In this document: positions 38,099 through 51,509 of the stretch, piece by piece | Layout: every line of letters begins with the position of its first letter | How positions within the stretch are numbered: position 1 is the first letter of the stretch | Source: Diploscapter coronatus | Taxonomy: Eukaryota; Nematoda; Chromadorea; Rhabditida; Rhabditidae | DNA length: 64,000 nt | Direction: 5' to 3' | Assembly: GCA_964036155.1 (NCBI GenBank) | Contig: OZ038423.1 | Coordinates: 14,709,249 to 14,773,248 of the forward strand | Notes under the pieces: generated by a model | Database searches by the model: none | What the model was told of the DNA's origin: nothing | Seen by the model: only the letters and a program-made list of their open reading frames with translations | Made by a program: the position numbers and the translations under genes

Positions 38099-39830
38099 AT
38101 GGAACTCTGGCTAATTATCGTCATAATTATCGCAGCTCTTTCGGTGGCTATTCCAGTTGTAGGATTTTTCGGATTTCAATGGTACAGCATGAGGCAGAGA
38201 TCGAAACAGAAGTAGGTTCTAGAGCTTTCACTGATAATTTCTATTTTGGATTTTCTTACCTATTAATTTCTAAACATACTATTCACAAGTTCATATGTGC
38301 CAGTTTTATCAACATTGCCGTTATCTTATTCTCATTTGGATAACAAACTAATTAACAAAGCATTACCGTTACACTCAAGAGAAAATAGTTTTGTGATTTA
38401 CTTCTCTGAAAACACTGCAATCTGATTGCTTCTCAAATGCATGACATCAATATTGGAAATACTCCAAGAATTTTCACGCTAGCATTTCACCTTACAAATG
38501 CCACAAATAATTTTTTTCCTCTTGGAGTGAAATTGAAAAAAGAAACTTCGGCGTAGATGTGACAAATCGAGCAGAAACCGATTATTCCACATTTCGCGTC
38601 AAACTCGGCAAATCCTGGAATGTTCACGAAATATTTTAAAATCACGGGGGAATCGATGGTCACTGACTCTTTCTGCCTAGTGAACAATTTCTTTCGATTT
38701 CTGAAAATAACGTTCAGCTCAGAAATCGGGCAAGAACGTTTCCTTTTCTTTGCAATTTAGCTCGCAGCGTTAAAGCTGAGAAGCAATTCAAATTACTTCG
38801 TGAGTAAATTTTATGCTCGGAATAAAACAAAAGGAATTTCCTGGCCTTAAACGGGGGATCCCCGAAGTCAAAACTATTTTGAAGTAGCACCAAAAATAAC
38901 GGAAGTAGCCAATTCGGCCGGAAAACAAAAACGCAACAATCGCAACTAGAATGGAGTTGGATGAGGAAGTGAGTTTGACAATAACCATTCTGGTCAAACC
39001 ATAATATTTTACTCGTATTTTGAAACGAGTTTAGGAATGACACCAATTTATAACGACACTTCTTCCATAACTAATCTATCCTTTAAACAATCCAATAGTT
39101 TCTTCCTCTTCTTCTTTCTTTCACTTTTGCCACAAACCATTAATTCTCGAATCATATTTTGAAATTGAACAATTTCAGACGAGTCTCTCTAACAGCTCGA
39201 AGGATCTCATTGGCTCCAAAAATCATCCCGAACGAGCGAAAGGCCAGTCTCCAGATCAAGGTTGTGTCAGATGAAATTCGAAAACACTCGGCACCAGGAC
39301 TCATGGGGACTACGCAACAACCACCTATAGGTATTTTTGAATATACTTTGCAAATTTCAGTATTCAAATAATTCGATGGGCCAAACGTTTATTTCTGAAA
39401 GATCAAATTTGTTTCAGCTCGTCGCGTTTCCAAATGTCTAACTCCACCTCGACCTGCCAGCAATGATCTCAACGATGTCGAATCTGGCATACGTGAGTTT
39501 TCAGAGCAATTATTCAGTTAGTTTACACTTTCTAACATACTTCATGGTATTTTATATCAAACGTGCAACAGAAATCCTTCACCGAGCTCTATATTTTTAA
39601 TTTTATCGCCAAAGTAACAGTATCTAGTCGATGGTGGCTAATTTGTTTCAGGAAATGCAACGGTGATCTCCGTGCCGGCAGTGAAGGTGGCGCCATTAGA
39701 GCGGACGGTTTCCGGATGCTATTTGTACGAGAGGGAACTGATGGACATTGGCCCGATGCCGAGGGACATCGAGGTCGAAGAGGAGATGAAAGCGAAGAGC
39801 CGAAGGGGAAGTTTACTATCAGTAAACTGA
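38099..39830 (+). CDS. Single-pass membrane protein of unknown function
   Basis: Four exons in exact phase: 38099-38211, 39179-39330, 39418-39492, 39652-39830; 172 aa. Residues 1-28 form one hydrophobic segment (MELWLIIVIIIAALSVAIPV then VGFFGF) followed at once by WYSMRQRSKQKR, so the protein is probably inserted with a short luminal N-terminus and a basic cytosolic tail. The tail contains proline-rich stretches (TTQQPPIG, LTPPRPASNDLND), a region near VAPLERTVSGCYLYERELM and an acidic/basic end (EVEEEMKAKSRRGSLLSVN). I do not recognise the family. The first intron is long (967 nt). If exon 1 were not spliced it would encode a 38-aa membrane micropeptide ending at 38215. Confidence 0.7.
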
Positions 39831-40333
39831 TCGATGTCCAAATCACTACTACCTCAAAGTTAGGGATGCCATGCAGTTGCACAATTTGAAATCTAAAAGT
39901 TACGACTTCATGACACCCATAACTCATGCTTTTAAAGTTGGATGCTTCAAATTCGATTCGTCTTTTTCTTAATAAGAAAAGTTATTAAAATTGTTTTTCA
40001 ACCAAACTAGCAATAACACATTTTCTGTTGAACTGAGAACTTATCATGGCTTTCACTATATATTCTTGCATTTCTATGATTCGCTTTTTCCGTCTGAATT
40101 TTGTCACTTGTCATAAATCCTTCAAAATACTACGTTTATCATTGAGGAGCAAGGTTAAAGTGAAGATAACACGTACGAATTTACCGTATTCCACATGTTA
40201 GGAATCATCGAAATCATGGAAGATAATTGGGAGATCAAAATTTAAAAGCAAAAAGTGTAAGTAAAGATAAACATCATTTTAAGAAAATTGAAGAAAATAA
40301 TGAAATTTCAACATTTTTGCCTGCCTTGTTGAA
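39831..40333. other. Convergent 3' intergenic region
   Basis: Lies between the membrane-protein gene (+) and rfc-4 (-). AT-rich, presumably the two 3' UTRs; nothing else seen. Confidence 0.5.
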
Positions 40334-43062
40334 TTAGTTGTTGGCCTTTCTGTACTGCTCGTGAATGGCGACCAACAGAGACATCGTCTGCAGGAAGTCG
40401 TCCGCTCCGTCCATCAAACGACACTCGATTTCCTGGAAATTCGAATTAAAATTTAGGCAACGATAATATTACGGCACTATAGCATACTACAACACGACTT
40501 TTCTAGAAAATGATTTAATATTCTCTATAAAGTCGTACCGAAATTGTGTAAATTAAAATAAAAATCATAATGCAATATTGGTACTGCCTTTTCTGTAATT
40601 TTCATTGAGCAACATTCAAAGTTATGCAAAATGGTGGGTTCAAATTCAAATTGGTGAACTCAAGCATAAGCAATGAAAATGAAACATGTCTCCCCCAATA
40701 TTTCGCAGCTTTAGTTCAAGAATTCATGTTCCCGAGCGGGCAAACTAAAAGCAGACTTGGGACTTTTAAATCTGATCACTGCATTGCAGTTGGGGTTGAA
40801 ATTTTCCAAGTCTGGCTATTGACGAATCAGAAGTTTTGTTTTTTAAGTAAAGCCTTTTGAAAATTTAGTTTCCCTAAATGGATATTTTTTTCTAAAAATG
40901 TTAACCTTACCGCCATTTTCTCGAAGACCTCGGCCTTGCACATGTCGGTCAGATCGTCCGTGGTCAGAAGCGGCTCGTAGAGCTGCAAGTGCACTTTTCT
41001 CATATTTGTTTCAAATTGAAAAATACCTGCAAAATGATTTGCCTGCCGCCGTAGCCCTGCTGTCTGAGTTTCTCTGTCAGTTTGATCACTGCATTCACGT
41101 CCTTCGAATGCAGCACAGCGAGAATGTCGTCGATCTGAAAATCGAAAACTTTAGTTTGTCAGAAAATAACCAATTGTGAAATTGTTCAAAATTAGGTGGT
41201 AAAAAATTCTAAATCAATATAATAAAATTACTACTCTGCTTAAATAAATGTGCAATTGTAACAGGTCGAATAAAATAAGAAATGTAAAAAGCAAGGTGTG
41301 AGAACAATGACAAGAAAATCTTGACGAACCACTTGATCGTCGATTCTTCCAGTGATGTTTCTGATGAAGGCACTATCGACGGCCGTGTTGCTCGAGGCCA
41401 GCGACTGCAGATACGTCACGGCTTTTCTGCAATCAAATAATAAAAATCGAGCTAGAAAAAACGGCTAAAATATATTTTCTATTCTTTTGAAAGTGATAGA
41501 AGAATAAATTTCAAATTTGTACCTCAAATCTCCCTCAGTCAGTTGAACGAGTGTTTTGAGCGCCTCTTCATCCAGACTCACCTTCTCTTCTTTGCAGATG
41601 AATTGCAGTCTGGAATAAGATTTTCAGTTTTTCTAGAAAATCACGTGGTTTGTAGAGTTAGTAAGGCAGTAAGGGTGAGTAAAAGAAGAAATAACATTAG
41701 ATCAGTGGCATTGCAACCTCAAAACTTCTATAAATTAAGGAATGGTCGTACCTCTCAAGCTGTTTCTCGACGGGCAGCGGCTTGAAGCGGAACTTGGCGC
41801 AGCGAGAAGTCAGCGGGTCGATGATTCGCGAGATGTAGTTGCAGATCAGGATGAATCTGGGAAGGATAGCGATAATTTTGGAAAAAAGAAATTGGTGATT
41901 TTTCCTCTCAAAAATGATCGAGATTTATCCGGTTCACAGGAAAATGGTTAAAAAACTAGTATCAAAATTAGAACTTAGACAAATTTTATTGGAATTGTTA
42001 AGTAAGAAAAAAGCATTGATTTACCTAGTAGTATGACTGTACTTCTCGATGGTGCGTCTCATGGCAGCCTGTGCGACCGAAGTCATCGCGTCAGCCTCGT
42101 CCAGAATGACGATCTTCATCTGGCCGACCGAACCGCCTAAAGACGAGGGCCCGATCGAGCGCTGCGAGAATTCCTTGATCTGGAAAAGAACGAACAAATC
42201 CATAAATTAACGAGGAAATTTTTCTTAGGTTCAATTTCTTTCTTAGAAATTTCCTCATGCTTATTGGCATCACTACCAGCCCAGCCAGAAGTGCTCGGAA
42301 ATGAATTTTCGGACAATTCTGATCATACGGGCATAAGGTTGTATAATATTTTCAAGAAAGTTTCTCAACATTTTCATGTCAGATATTAGATGTAATTATA
42401 ATTATTCTTCTTCTCTAACTATTTAGGATAAAATTATTCTGAAAAAAGAAAACATTTTCCTACCCTAGTTCTGACGACCTGAATTCCCCTCTCATCGGAG
42501 GCATTCAACTCGAGGAGTCTGTCTCTGAACACTTCGGGAGTCTTGAAGAGCTGTCTGCACATCGCCAAAGCTGCTGAGGTCTTGCCCGTGCCCGGGGGTC
42601 CGTAGAACAGAAGGTGCGGCAGCTAGAAAATGTTTAAACATAATAAGAATTAATCGGTTTCTTGAATTATTTCTAGGAAATAGCTAGAGAAATAAAAATG
42701 TACAACACAAAAGTACAATTTTATTCGTTTGACTCACATCAGCTCCGCCGAGCACCTTTTTGAGCACGGCAACCACTTCGTCCTGATAGGCAACGTCATC
42801 GACCTTCTTAGGACGGCTGAAATATTCCTCCCAAAATGTGTGTAAACTAACCTTTCTCCTTAAGGTAACTTTTTTTATCGATAATAACTATATTATATAG
42901 AAGATAATTTTATAACCTAGTGGATCTAATGATTTTTCTAATTCTAAAAATTATTTACTATCTCTCAATCCAAGGGGTGTAGGCGGAGTGGTCGACTTCA
43001 GCAGACTTCTGTGCCGAGTCGGCTTTTGGCTTCGCAGCACGCGGCTTGAAAAAGTCGTTCAT
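40334..43062 (-). CDS. rfc-4: Replication factor C subunit 4
   Basis: Small subunit of the RFC clamp loader, which uses ATP to open PCNA and load it at primer ends in the nucleus. Ten exons, 354 aa: 42959-43062, 42738-42816, 42464-42622, 42025-42179, 41752-41856, 41523-41609, 41330-41426, 41027-41134, 40911-40982, 40334-40432. An N-terminal FFKPRA segment is followed by [18 protein letters not shown] (RFC box II), Walker A in [26 protein letters not shown], Walker B in [11 protein letters not shown], sensor 1 in [10 protein letters not shown] and the arginine-finger motif PLTSRC. The collar domain ends QYRKANN. Overall it matches human RFC4 better than RFC2 from memory. A minus-strand TTTCAG (43066-43071) lies three bases before the ATG, a likely trans-splice site. 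It sits 0.7 kb downstream of the zinc transporter on the same strand, so shared transcription is possible. Confidence 0.95.
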
Positions 43063-43760
43063 TCTCTGAAATCAAAATTAGCTAAAAGAACACTTGTTCA
43101 GAGACATTTTCTAGCGGTTTAACGCAAAATTCTCATAAAACTAACTTCCCCGTCACCAAATTTATTGCGATCTTTCTCGTTGGAAAACGAAATGAAAACA
43201 ACAACAGCAACAAATAACTTCGAAAAACGAAAAATGGTTCATGAAAAGATCAAGGAAAATGTAGAACCATGAAAGAATCGTTCAGTATAAAATAATTTGC
43301 AAAAAAAAACAAACAAAAATCAATGGTGTTCTAAAAAATAAAATAAATTTTGGATCACAATGCATAGCGGCAAATGCGCTTGATTATCACTAAAGTATTT
43401 AATAAGAAAAGAGAATTTTCCATATAAAAATTATGACCAAGAACAAGTTTTTAAACTACTATCAAAATCTAGGATTGCATTCTCCAAGGAAAAATATCTT
43501 GATAGTCTATTTAATTTTAAATAAATTAGAAGAAAAAAACCACCTGTAAATCAGCATCAAAATCATGTACAAAAATGGAAGAGAAGGATTTTCGAGGCTA
43601 GAGTCTATTCTTCGTGAGATTAAAACAATCCAACCTTGATTTTTAAATAGCACAACTCAAATGAACAGTTCAAATTTGGCATTTCCCAAAAAGTATTCTC
43701 TAACCTGCTGTTGATGCTGCTGCGTTCATCGGCAGTCTTGTAGCTCAATTCGTTGAGGCT
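43063..43760. other. Spacer between zinc transporter and rfc-4
   Basis: About 700 bp of AT-rich DNA between two minus-strand genes. No exon was supported. It holds the transporter 3' UTR and either an rfc-4 promoter or an operon spacer. Confidence 0.5.
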
Positions 43761-46700
43761 CTACTCGTAGAGAGCAATCAGATACATCATCGCGATGCCG
43801 ATGAGCAGAGCGATGATCTCCTTGACGGACTGCCAGCCGGACGAGTTCTCCAGAAGTTCGGGAATGACTGACACTGTCGCGATGTAGATGAAACCGCCAG
43901 CTGGAAAAAAAGCGAAAATGTAAGAGTTTCGTTGAAAAAACGTAGGATCTGTTCGATAAGCTTCGGAAAAGATAGCTTAGAACTTTCTAGTAAAATAATT
44001 CACTGAGCACGTTAAAGAAGATTCCCAAAAAAAATGTTTGAAAATTTGTGAAGAGTTTCGAACTTTCCAAAGATAGTGTCACAATTTATATTTGAGAAAA
44101 ATGTTTTAGAATGAGGATAAAAATATTACCAGTGAAAGGCAAGACCCAGCTGCTGGTGGCAGCATCCGCGAGAGACGAGGGATCAGCGGAATAGAGAGAC
44201 AGCAGACAGCCAGACATCGCGCCCAATGCGGTCAGAAGCTGCACCATCATGGCCTGGAAAAATATCATTCAAAATAAATATATGACACGATCAGTCGAAG
44301 GTTTCACAAGTTCTAATTCGGCCTAAATTTGTATTTATTCTGGGTCCAAAAGCAAACAAGTATCGAGGCGAAATTGATTCTTGAAAAGCTAATAAAAGTA
44401 TTATCAGCTTTGAATTTGAGATAAAATCATTGCGTTAAAACTCGCCTTTCTCTTGGAATAACCAGACTGGATGAGAATGGCAAAGTCGCCGATTTCATGC
44501 GGAATTTCGTGGAACAAAATCGTGATCATCGTAACTGGAAAGAAAAATAAGTTAGAAGAAAATTTTTCAAATAATTAAAAAAAAAAAACAACTGACTAAT
44601 GCCGACTTTGGTCCCAGCGATGAACGAGGCACCGATGGCCAGTCCGTCTGTGAAGTTGTGCGTGAAATCCGCCACCAGATTCAAGTAGGCTGTCACCTGA
44701 GAAAAACGTTTAACAATTAATAAAAAGCTACCACTCTAAATTTTAGAAAATTTCTTCACGTCTTTTGAAAATGGGCGAATTTCAGAAAAGAAGCAAAAAC
44801 CCAACCTTAATTCCTCCGACTTCATTCCCTCCATGTTCATGTTTTTCTTCCTTCTCTTCCTTTTCATCTCCAGTGCTTTCACCGTCTGATTTCTTTTCCT
44901 GAAAATCCTAGTATCTAGGAACGAGTATTTCAACAAAATACCTTTTTCTTGGTGTCCTTAGTCTTTTTCTCCTCTTTCTTCTCTGCTGCATGAGCATGCG
45001 AGTGAGCGTGACTGTGTCCGTGCCCTCCCTCGTTTCCTTTCAGAATTCGAACCAGCTTCTCCACAGTCAAGAAGGCGATTATTCCTGGAGTTTTGAATAA
45101 AAAATTACAAATGATTCTTTTTAATTTAGAAAGACGTTAGAACGAACAAGAAAATAGTTTCCCACGTTGACAGAAAGATGCATCTTTTCAGTTAAGAAAT
45201 GCACTATTTTCCAAATACTATTTTGGAAAAGATAAAGAAAATATTTCTACCTCCCAAAACCCATCCTCCAACTCGCATATCTCCATGTCCATGACTGTGA
45301 CCGTGACTGCCCGCTGCGTGGCTGTGCGAATGCGAGTGGGAGTGACCGTCTTCGCCCGCTGGAAATATATTAAAATAAAAGAAAATCATTTTATCTTCAA
45401 AATTTTGGTTAAATTCAGTTAGAGGAAAAATATTTCAAAAGAATACCTGGTGCGGCATGGGGAATTAGATGGAGGAAAGCATCGCCCAACAGACCGCCCG
45501 AACCGAACGACAAAAGCACTTTGAGGAGGGATTCCGAACCAGCCGTGTTTGCCTGAAATTTAGTTCATTTTCAGCAAACATAACTTTGATCAAACTGCAT
45601 ACAAATTTCATCTGACTGACGATTCAATCTTTCACTATGAAACTTGCATTATCTCTTTCACAATATTTGTTTGATAGCTGAAGGAACAAGTAGTGCTTTA
45701 CAATAAATGTAAAACTCACTAAATTTCAACCAAAAAGGATTCTTTATTTTATAAGAAAGTACCTGAATAGGAATGAAAGTGAGGATGAAGAAGGGAGCGA
45801 TGGAGATGAGCAAAGTCGATCCGATTGAGAACACGTACAGACGGGTGGCTGGGTCGTTCAGGAAGGCTAGTTTTCTGAAAAAAATCATTTTTTTAATTCC
45901 TATAAAAACAAGAACTTTGAGAGTACAGAATGAAAAATTATGATACAGTACAGATACTTCTAGAGTTCTCTTTGCAACCAAAATATTATGGATAAGAAAG
46001 AAAAAGGCTGAAATTTTCAAAATTAGAATAAAATATTTTAGTTTTCAGAATTTCAGAAAAAAATTAAAATTACCCCTCAAATTTGTAGTCGTCAATGGAA
46101 ACTGGCGCCTTGTGAGTGGAACGCTTCTCGCGGTGCTCGGAATGAGAGTGGCTAAAAATAGATAATTCAGGAAAATCGGTATTTATCGAACCTGTGAGCA
46201 TGACTGGCGTCGTCGTGGCCGTGCGAGTGACTGAAAAATGAAAAACGATTTTTTTTAATTGAGGGTAAGAATTTTTGACAAACCCGTGTGAGTCGTGAGA
46301 ATGAGAGTGACTGAAAATGAAAATTTCTGATTTTTGTTTAGTTTAATCACCAAAAATACCTGTGCGAGTCGTGGTCGTGATCATCATCGTGATAGTGAGC
46401 ATGCCTGGAAATTTCAAAATTTTAAAAATCATAAAGATGAAAAACAAGAAAAGCTAGATGAATCTTAAAAGTAGACTTTGCGAACCAACCCGTGGTCATC
46501 TCCTCCGTGGCTGTGTGCATGCGGACAGCCACCGCCTTCGTGGGAGTGACCGTGTGAATGAGAGTGAGAATGAGCGTGACCTTCTTTCGCCTCGCGAGCC
46601 GCCTGAAGATCATATTGAAATTTAACAGTGTCAAATAATTCTTGAAAAATTTGATTAAATCTGTAGTGACAATAGAATATTTGGTTTCAGGATTTGAAAC

Positions 46701-46858
46701 ATATTTGAACTTTTCTTTGGCCAGAAAGTGAAATCCCCGACCTGTTCATTGACTTCCTTGGTGTATTTGAGGTGAGGCGCTTCGTGACTGTGACTGTGCG
46801 TGTAGATGGAAGACACGATGCACGCGGCCAGCAGGAGGACTAAAGAAAGACGGCCCAT
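43761..46858 (-). CDS. Histidine-rich ZIP zinc transporter (SLC39A7/KE4 type)
   Basis: Fifteen exons, 477 aa: 46742-46858, 46490-46602, 46360-46404, 46284-46310, 46192-46230, 46074-46151, 45763-45874, 45447-45552, 45251-45358, 44942-45084, 44806-44898, 44597-44696, 44446-44534, 44130-44253, 43761-43900. A signal peptide ([19 protein letters not shown]) is followed by a very His-rich luminal domain built from four small exons of HSHSH/HDDDH repeats. TM regions include [14 protein letters not shown] second His-rich loop ([19 protein letters not shown]) precedes the metal-site helices [15 protein letters not shown] and [17 protein letters not shown]7 proteins release zinc from ER/Golgi to cytosol (C. 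elegans hke-4/zipt-7 genes). The intron after SGYSKRK has a GC donor (44444-44445), confirmed by phase and protein continuity. Confidence 0.94.
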
Positions 46859-48037
46859 GTCAGGACTGACTTGAAGGTCTGATACCTGGAAAAAATATTT
46901 AGATTTTTTTTAAATTAAGCGAAACATATTTTAAAAAATATAACGAAGATCATGTAGCTGAGAAGTGATATTATTTTGTCCAAGAAAAGTTTCGAATAAA
47001 AATCATTAGCGAATCTTTGTTCGGAATTTTCGAAGAAAATGAGGTTGAAATTTTCCCTCGAAATTGGTCCCAGACGAGATTTTAAAAATAGTGCCGCGTA
47101 GACAATTTTCGAGTGATTGCAACGTTGCGGCGCAGTTCCACGCCATACATTTGCGGGGAGAAGGACGAAAGAGTGACCCCCTTTCCTCTCCAAATATTTA
47201 GAGACTGTCATCCGCCCATATATTTGTGACAAAAAATCAATAATAATGTTGTCAAAAATAATAAAATCGATATTTCATTCCGATTTTTCGAAACTACGTT
47301 TTTCAAATAAAAAACTACGAAGAAGAAACTTATTTATTTGAAAAAAAAAACAAATTCAAAAATCAACAACAATGGTGAATTCTCCTAATGAAATTTCTAT
47401 TTTCTCGTTCATCGAAACCTAGAATTTGACCAGAATAATTTTCTATAATTCATGATTTTCATCCAAGGATGTACATCCGAGACCTTTAGGAAAAAGCAAA
47501 CAAACAAATCAAACCATGTACATCTCTGGTTTTGCTGACCAGGTGATCAGATTGAAAGTTTCGCATAACGATCAGATACAGTCAACTAAAATAAATCAAA
47601 CTGCTACTTTTCACTTCACTATTGGCCCTTCCAGAGAATCATTTGGAGCATTCTGAGCAGAGGGAGGGGATTCGGTTTGAGATCTTCCTGACGGAGCAGA
47701 AGAGGCAAGAATGGCAGATTGGCTCGACTCTCGGACCAATTATCGCCTCTGAAATTCTCACAGCTTCGAAGATTCGAATTTTTGTAATGCAGTTGATAAT
47801 CTTCAAAGATAGAAAATTTCCAAGAGACCCACTTTTAAATTTCCTATCTGTTCTTTTATTTATTTTCATTCATAATCTTCAACAGAGATGAAGCTTTCAA
47901 GAGACTTTATGATTCTTTTTATTTTTTAATTTTATTCCTCTTCGTACTGAAAAAGATCTCTCCAAAACGGTAACTATTTTAAAGAAAAATGGATGGATTC
48001 CCAAAACCGATAAAATGTATTATATACAAAAAGTTGT
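46859..48037. other. Intergenic upstream of the zinc transporter
   Basis: Lies between mrps-30 and the ZIP gene, both minus. A CG-richer stretch at about 47095-47190 is probably promoter or 5' UTR. No exon was supported on either strand. Confidence 0.45.
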
Positions 48038-51000
48038 CTACCTAGACTTTCCTCCTTCGTTTTCGCCTTCCATGACCATCGGAATGGGGCCCTCGAAATA
48101 GACCACGTTGGTGCGCGGATTATCGAACCCTGAAAACGTTATTTAAAATAGTCAAGTTTAGCAATTCTCATCAAAGCTTTTTCAATTAGAAAACGAAAAC
48201 ACATTTAGAATGATGGAGTGCTTTTATTGATAGGATAATTTAGTGTTGTACAGCAAAAGAAGAAAAATAAAAACGATTCGTCTGGTTTATTTTGACTAAT
48301 TCGAGACATTCTAACCTTCACATTGAATATTGAAGGCGAGAGTGTTGAGTTGAGCGATGGCGAAGTAGCAGCAATAGCCGTCCGTCAGCATCAACTGGGA
48401 CACGAATGGACGGTCCACATCGTTGTATTGCGTGAAGCCTGCGGAAACGAATTAACTTATTGTGCCAAATACAAAGAAACAAACAAAAGTACTCTCCAAA
48501 CAAAAAAAATGAAAATACCATTGGTGTGAGCTTCCGCACAGAGCGTTCCAAAGAGAGAGGCGATCGCCTGCGCCTTCACCAAATCAACGAAACCCCCGCG
48601 AAATTCCGGCTTCAACAAAATTTGTAGCGGACTGAAAACGTTATATAATAAACTCATAGGAATGTCCTTGGATGTCTGGAAACTGCAAGACATAGGCAAA
48701 ATAGGGTATAGGGAGGTTTGGGCAGAAGTAAAGTTCGAAAATGTTCAGAACTACACAAAATGTTTAAATTCTCGATTTTCTCAAAAGACTAAAAGTAATT
48801 TCACGCATCATAGTTATTTATATGTTCATGTTTCGATATCTTGCAATTTGCAAGTCTCCAATTTTGAGTTCAAACTCACAGAGGATATTCCGGTGCGCTG
48901 TATTTGCAGTAGTAGTCCTCGAATCGCTTGCGCAGGGGCAGAATAGATTTGATCGCGAATTGGACGTGCTTTTTGGTTTCGCCCGACTCGACGAAGTAGC
49001 CGGGGCACTGCCAGAGCGGATCTGCGTCCACCGGCAAGTTGTAGATCTCAAAAATAAATAATAGATGAAAGTTCATAAATAGTATCGAACGAGTTCTTCC
49101 AATGGAATTTATAACTAATTCTGACTGCGAGTACATTGTTACCAAAAGTGAGTACTTTGTTCCCAAAGCCAAGATACTATGAAAAAGTATGAAGAAGGAA
49201 GAAGAATAGCTCTTGGTAATAAAGTACTCATTTTGGTAACAAAGTATTTTCACGTCACAAACAACGATGTTGCACACATTTTGCATCTCTTCCTTCGTAA
49301 AAGCTCAACCCCCGAGAAATAGTATGTAGTGCGAGGAGAGAGAAGAGACGGTAAAAAATAGAAGTGAATAGCGAAATTTCTAAATATTATTCTACCATAG
49401 GCTGGAAGAGAACGTCCTTCTCGACATCGACGGAATCATCGAATAGAGGTTGAGTGGCTTCTGCGTCGTCGAGGGGAAACAGGGTCGGGGAAGGGGTGGA
49501 AGTGCGCACTTGGACCCAGTGTTTGTCTCGTAGACAGAACGCCAATTCGCCCAGTTTACGGCTGAAGAATCAAAATCTCGAAGTGATAAAATAGGGAAAA
49601 GAAAATAGAAATAAAATTGAATGGAAAGTTAAAAAATCAAATAGCAAAGAGTTCTAGTAAATTTTCAGAAAATTTTTTAAATGTCAAATACCCATTACTT
49701 GAAATTCAAGAAGTTACTTGGATAATAAAATACTTACCGATCATCTCCGGTGAATTTACTGAGGTATCTGTAATTCTTCTCGACTTTGCCCGTCACGATA
49801 TCCTCTTCGTCGTACAGAAAATTGAATCCGGAACGAATCCAGAACGCTTCAGAAGGGACGTTATAGGAGACCTGCAAATTAATAATCTAGGAAATTTTAA
49901 AAAATGATAAAAATTTGCTAGGCTTTTTTCGTAACAAAAATCATTGGTGTTTGAACTATAACTGAAAAGTTCTCAAAACGCGATACCACCTCTTCAAATC
50001 AGAATAATAGAATGCAGAAAATTCAAATTTCTAGTATTTTTTTTTCTCAAACCAACCCTGAATTCTGACAGCCTTTTCTGATTGTGAGCGGCTGTGTCGA
50101 GTGCCCTGTCGAAGAGCGAAGTGAAGATACCTTGCACTCTGAAAATTGGGAGAAATATTTTTTCATGAATTAGAACTAACTTTTCATCGTCTCCAGCCAG
50201 TCCATAGAAAATATTGTTCAAGAAATGCGGTCCCTCGCCCATAATCGACTGAAATCAACTCACTTTCATCGGATTGTCTGTTCAGAAATTTTTTAAAAAG
50301 TTATTTGAAGTTTTCTAGAATATTTGTTCTATTCCGCTTTACGCAGCTTTCTGTAAATCTCAGCGAAATCATGTTTGAGAGTTATTATTATTCAAATCTT
50401 ATGAGACAATAAACAAGAAGATGGGATAGAAAAAGTCCTTTGGTAGCTTTTACCCCTTTCTCTTGCTATTTTCCAGGAAAGGGAGCAAAAACTATAGGAG
50501 ACCGAAAAATAAAAAATTCCGTCTTTGGCAGAATAAGTTATAAAAAAAAAAATAAATATCTTACTTCCAGATGTTCTGTGGGGAAATTGAGTGACTTGTA
50601 AAAGCCATCGAGTTTCCTCTCGACGATTCTCGTCTTGGTGATGTATTTGTAGAAGTCGAGACAGGTGTAGGACATGGGCAATTCGCCCAGACACCACGCC
50701 TTGCGGGGACTGCTCAGAGGGGGGTGGGTCGTACTGAAAATGGACAGGAATTCGTTCTACTTTTTTGGAAAGTTCGAACAGTTCTTCTTTTCTACCGAAA
50801 CTTTGTGTCTAAAATTTTCAAATTTTAAACAAAAAATAGAAGGATAAATGAAAATGTCATTTTTCCAGTTCCTCTATCTACTTGTGAATGGAAGAAAATT
50901 TAGCAAATCACGCAAATGAACTGTTTCAAAAATTGAGTTTCTATGTACAAATTTTTGAAACACTCATGTTGTACCGATGCCAGGTCTTTTCGAAGCGGGA

Positions 51001-51509
51001 CCAGGGCCGTTCATAGGGGTTGACGAGGTCGATTTTGTCTTGGATTGTGGGCGCTCTCTCCACCAATTTTCGCATCTCGAAGTAGTCGTGCAGACGAGCG
51101 CCCGAGCCGTCGCGAATACCTTCGTTCTGAAGATGATAAAAAATTTTTTTTTTTTTTCAAAATTAAAATCTCACGTGAAATTCCCCGTGCGTCCAGTGGT
51201 GCTCTTTCGTAGGCATGTGAGATTTATTTGCGTAGTAGGGGGGTCTGGAAAATAAAGAAAGGATTTAGTCTCAAAAATAAAGAAAAAAACTGAAATTTGT
51301 CTAAAATTCCGTAAATTCGAATTTTCATACTTGTAAGCGGTTTCCGGAGTAGCATTTGGTCGTTTCGGTTTTGGAGTCGGCTTGTCTGTCTTTGCCTCGA
51401 CCGACGATTCTACAGTGACATTCGAATTCGAGCAGGTCGCGGCAGAATTCAAATAGAGTCGACGCGCCAAGCGACTCGACAACAGCGCTGTGGAAGAACA
51501 CGAGCGCAT
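48038..51509 (-). CDS. mrps-30: Mitochondrial ribosomal protein mL65 (MRPS30/PDCD9)
   Basis: Component of the mitochondrial ribosome large subunit. Twelve exons, 504 aa: 51331-51509, 51175-51244, 50975-51126, 50565-50733, 50181-50248, 50057-50138, 49738-49871, 49396-49561, 48880-49046, 48519-48631, 48316-48438, 48038-48129. The N-terminus (MRSCSSTALLSSRLARRLYL) has the Arg/Ser-rich, acid-free look of a mitochondrial import signal. The C-terminal third carries the family core: AQAIASLFGTL, QYNDVDRPFVSQLMLTDG, QLNTLAFNIQ and NPRTNVVYFEG, which align with human MRPS30. The stop is TAG after KSR. The intron at 49047-49395 contains two unrelated repeat elements. All phases close. Confidence 0.92.
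49125..49252. repeat. Inverted-repeat element in mrps-30 intron 8
   Basis: Arms of about 32 nt, 49136-49167 and about 49212-49242, are near-perfect reverse complements sharing TTGTTACCAAAA and GAGTACTTT. A related, more diverged element lies at 55265-55405 in the acid phosphatase gene, sharing GAGTA, TTTGTTCC and ACCAAGAG words. Confidence 0.65.
49258..49370. repeat. Dispersed repeat R1, second copy
   Basis: Reads ATGTTGCACACATTTTGCAT, then CTCTTCCTTCG, GCTCAACCCCCGAGAAATAG and TATGTAG, in the same order as the copy at 10573-10738. It lies inside mrps-30 intron 8, immediately beside the unrelated inverted repeat 49125-49252. Confidence 0.6.
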
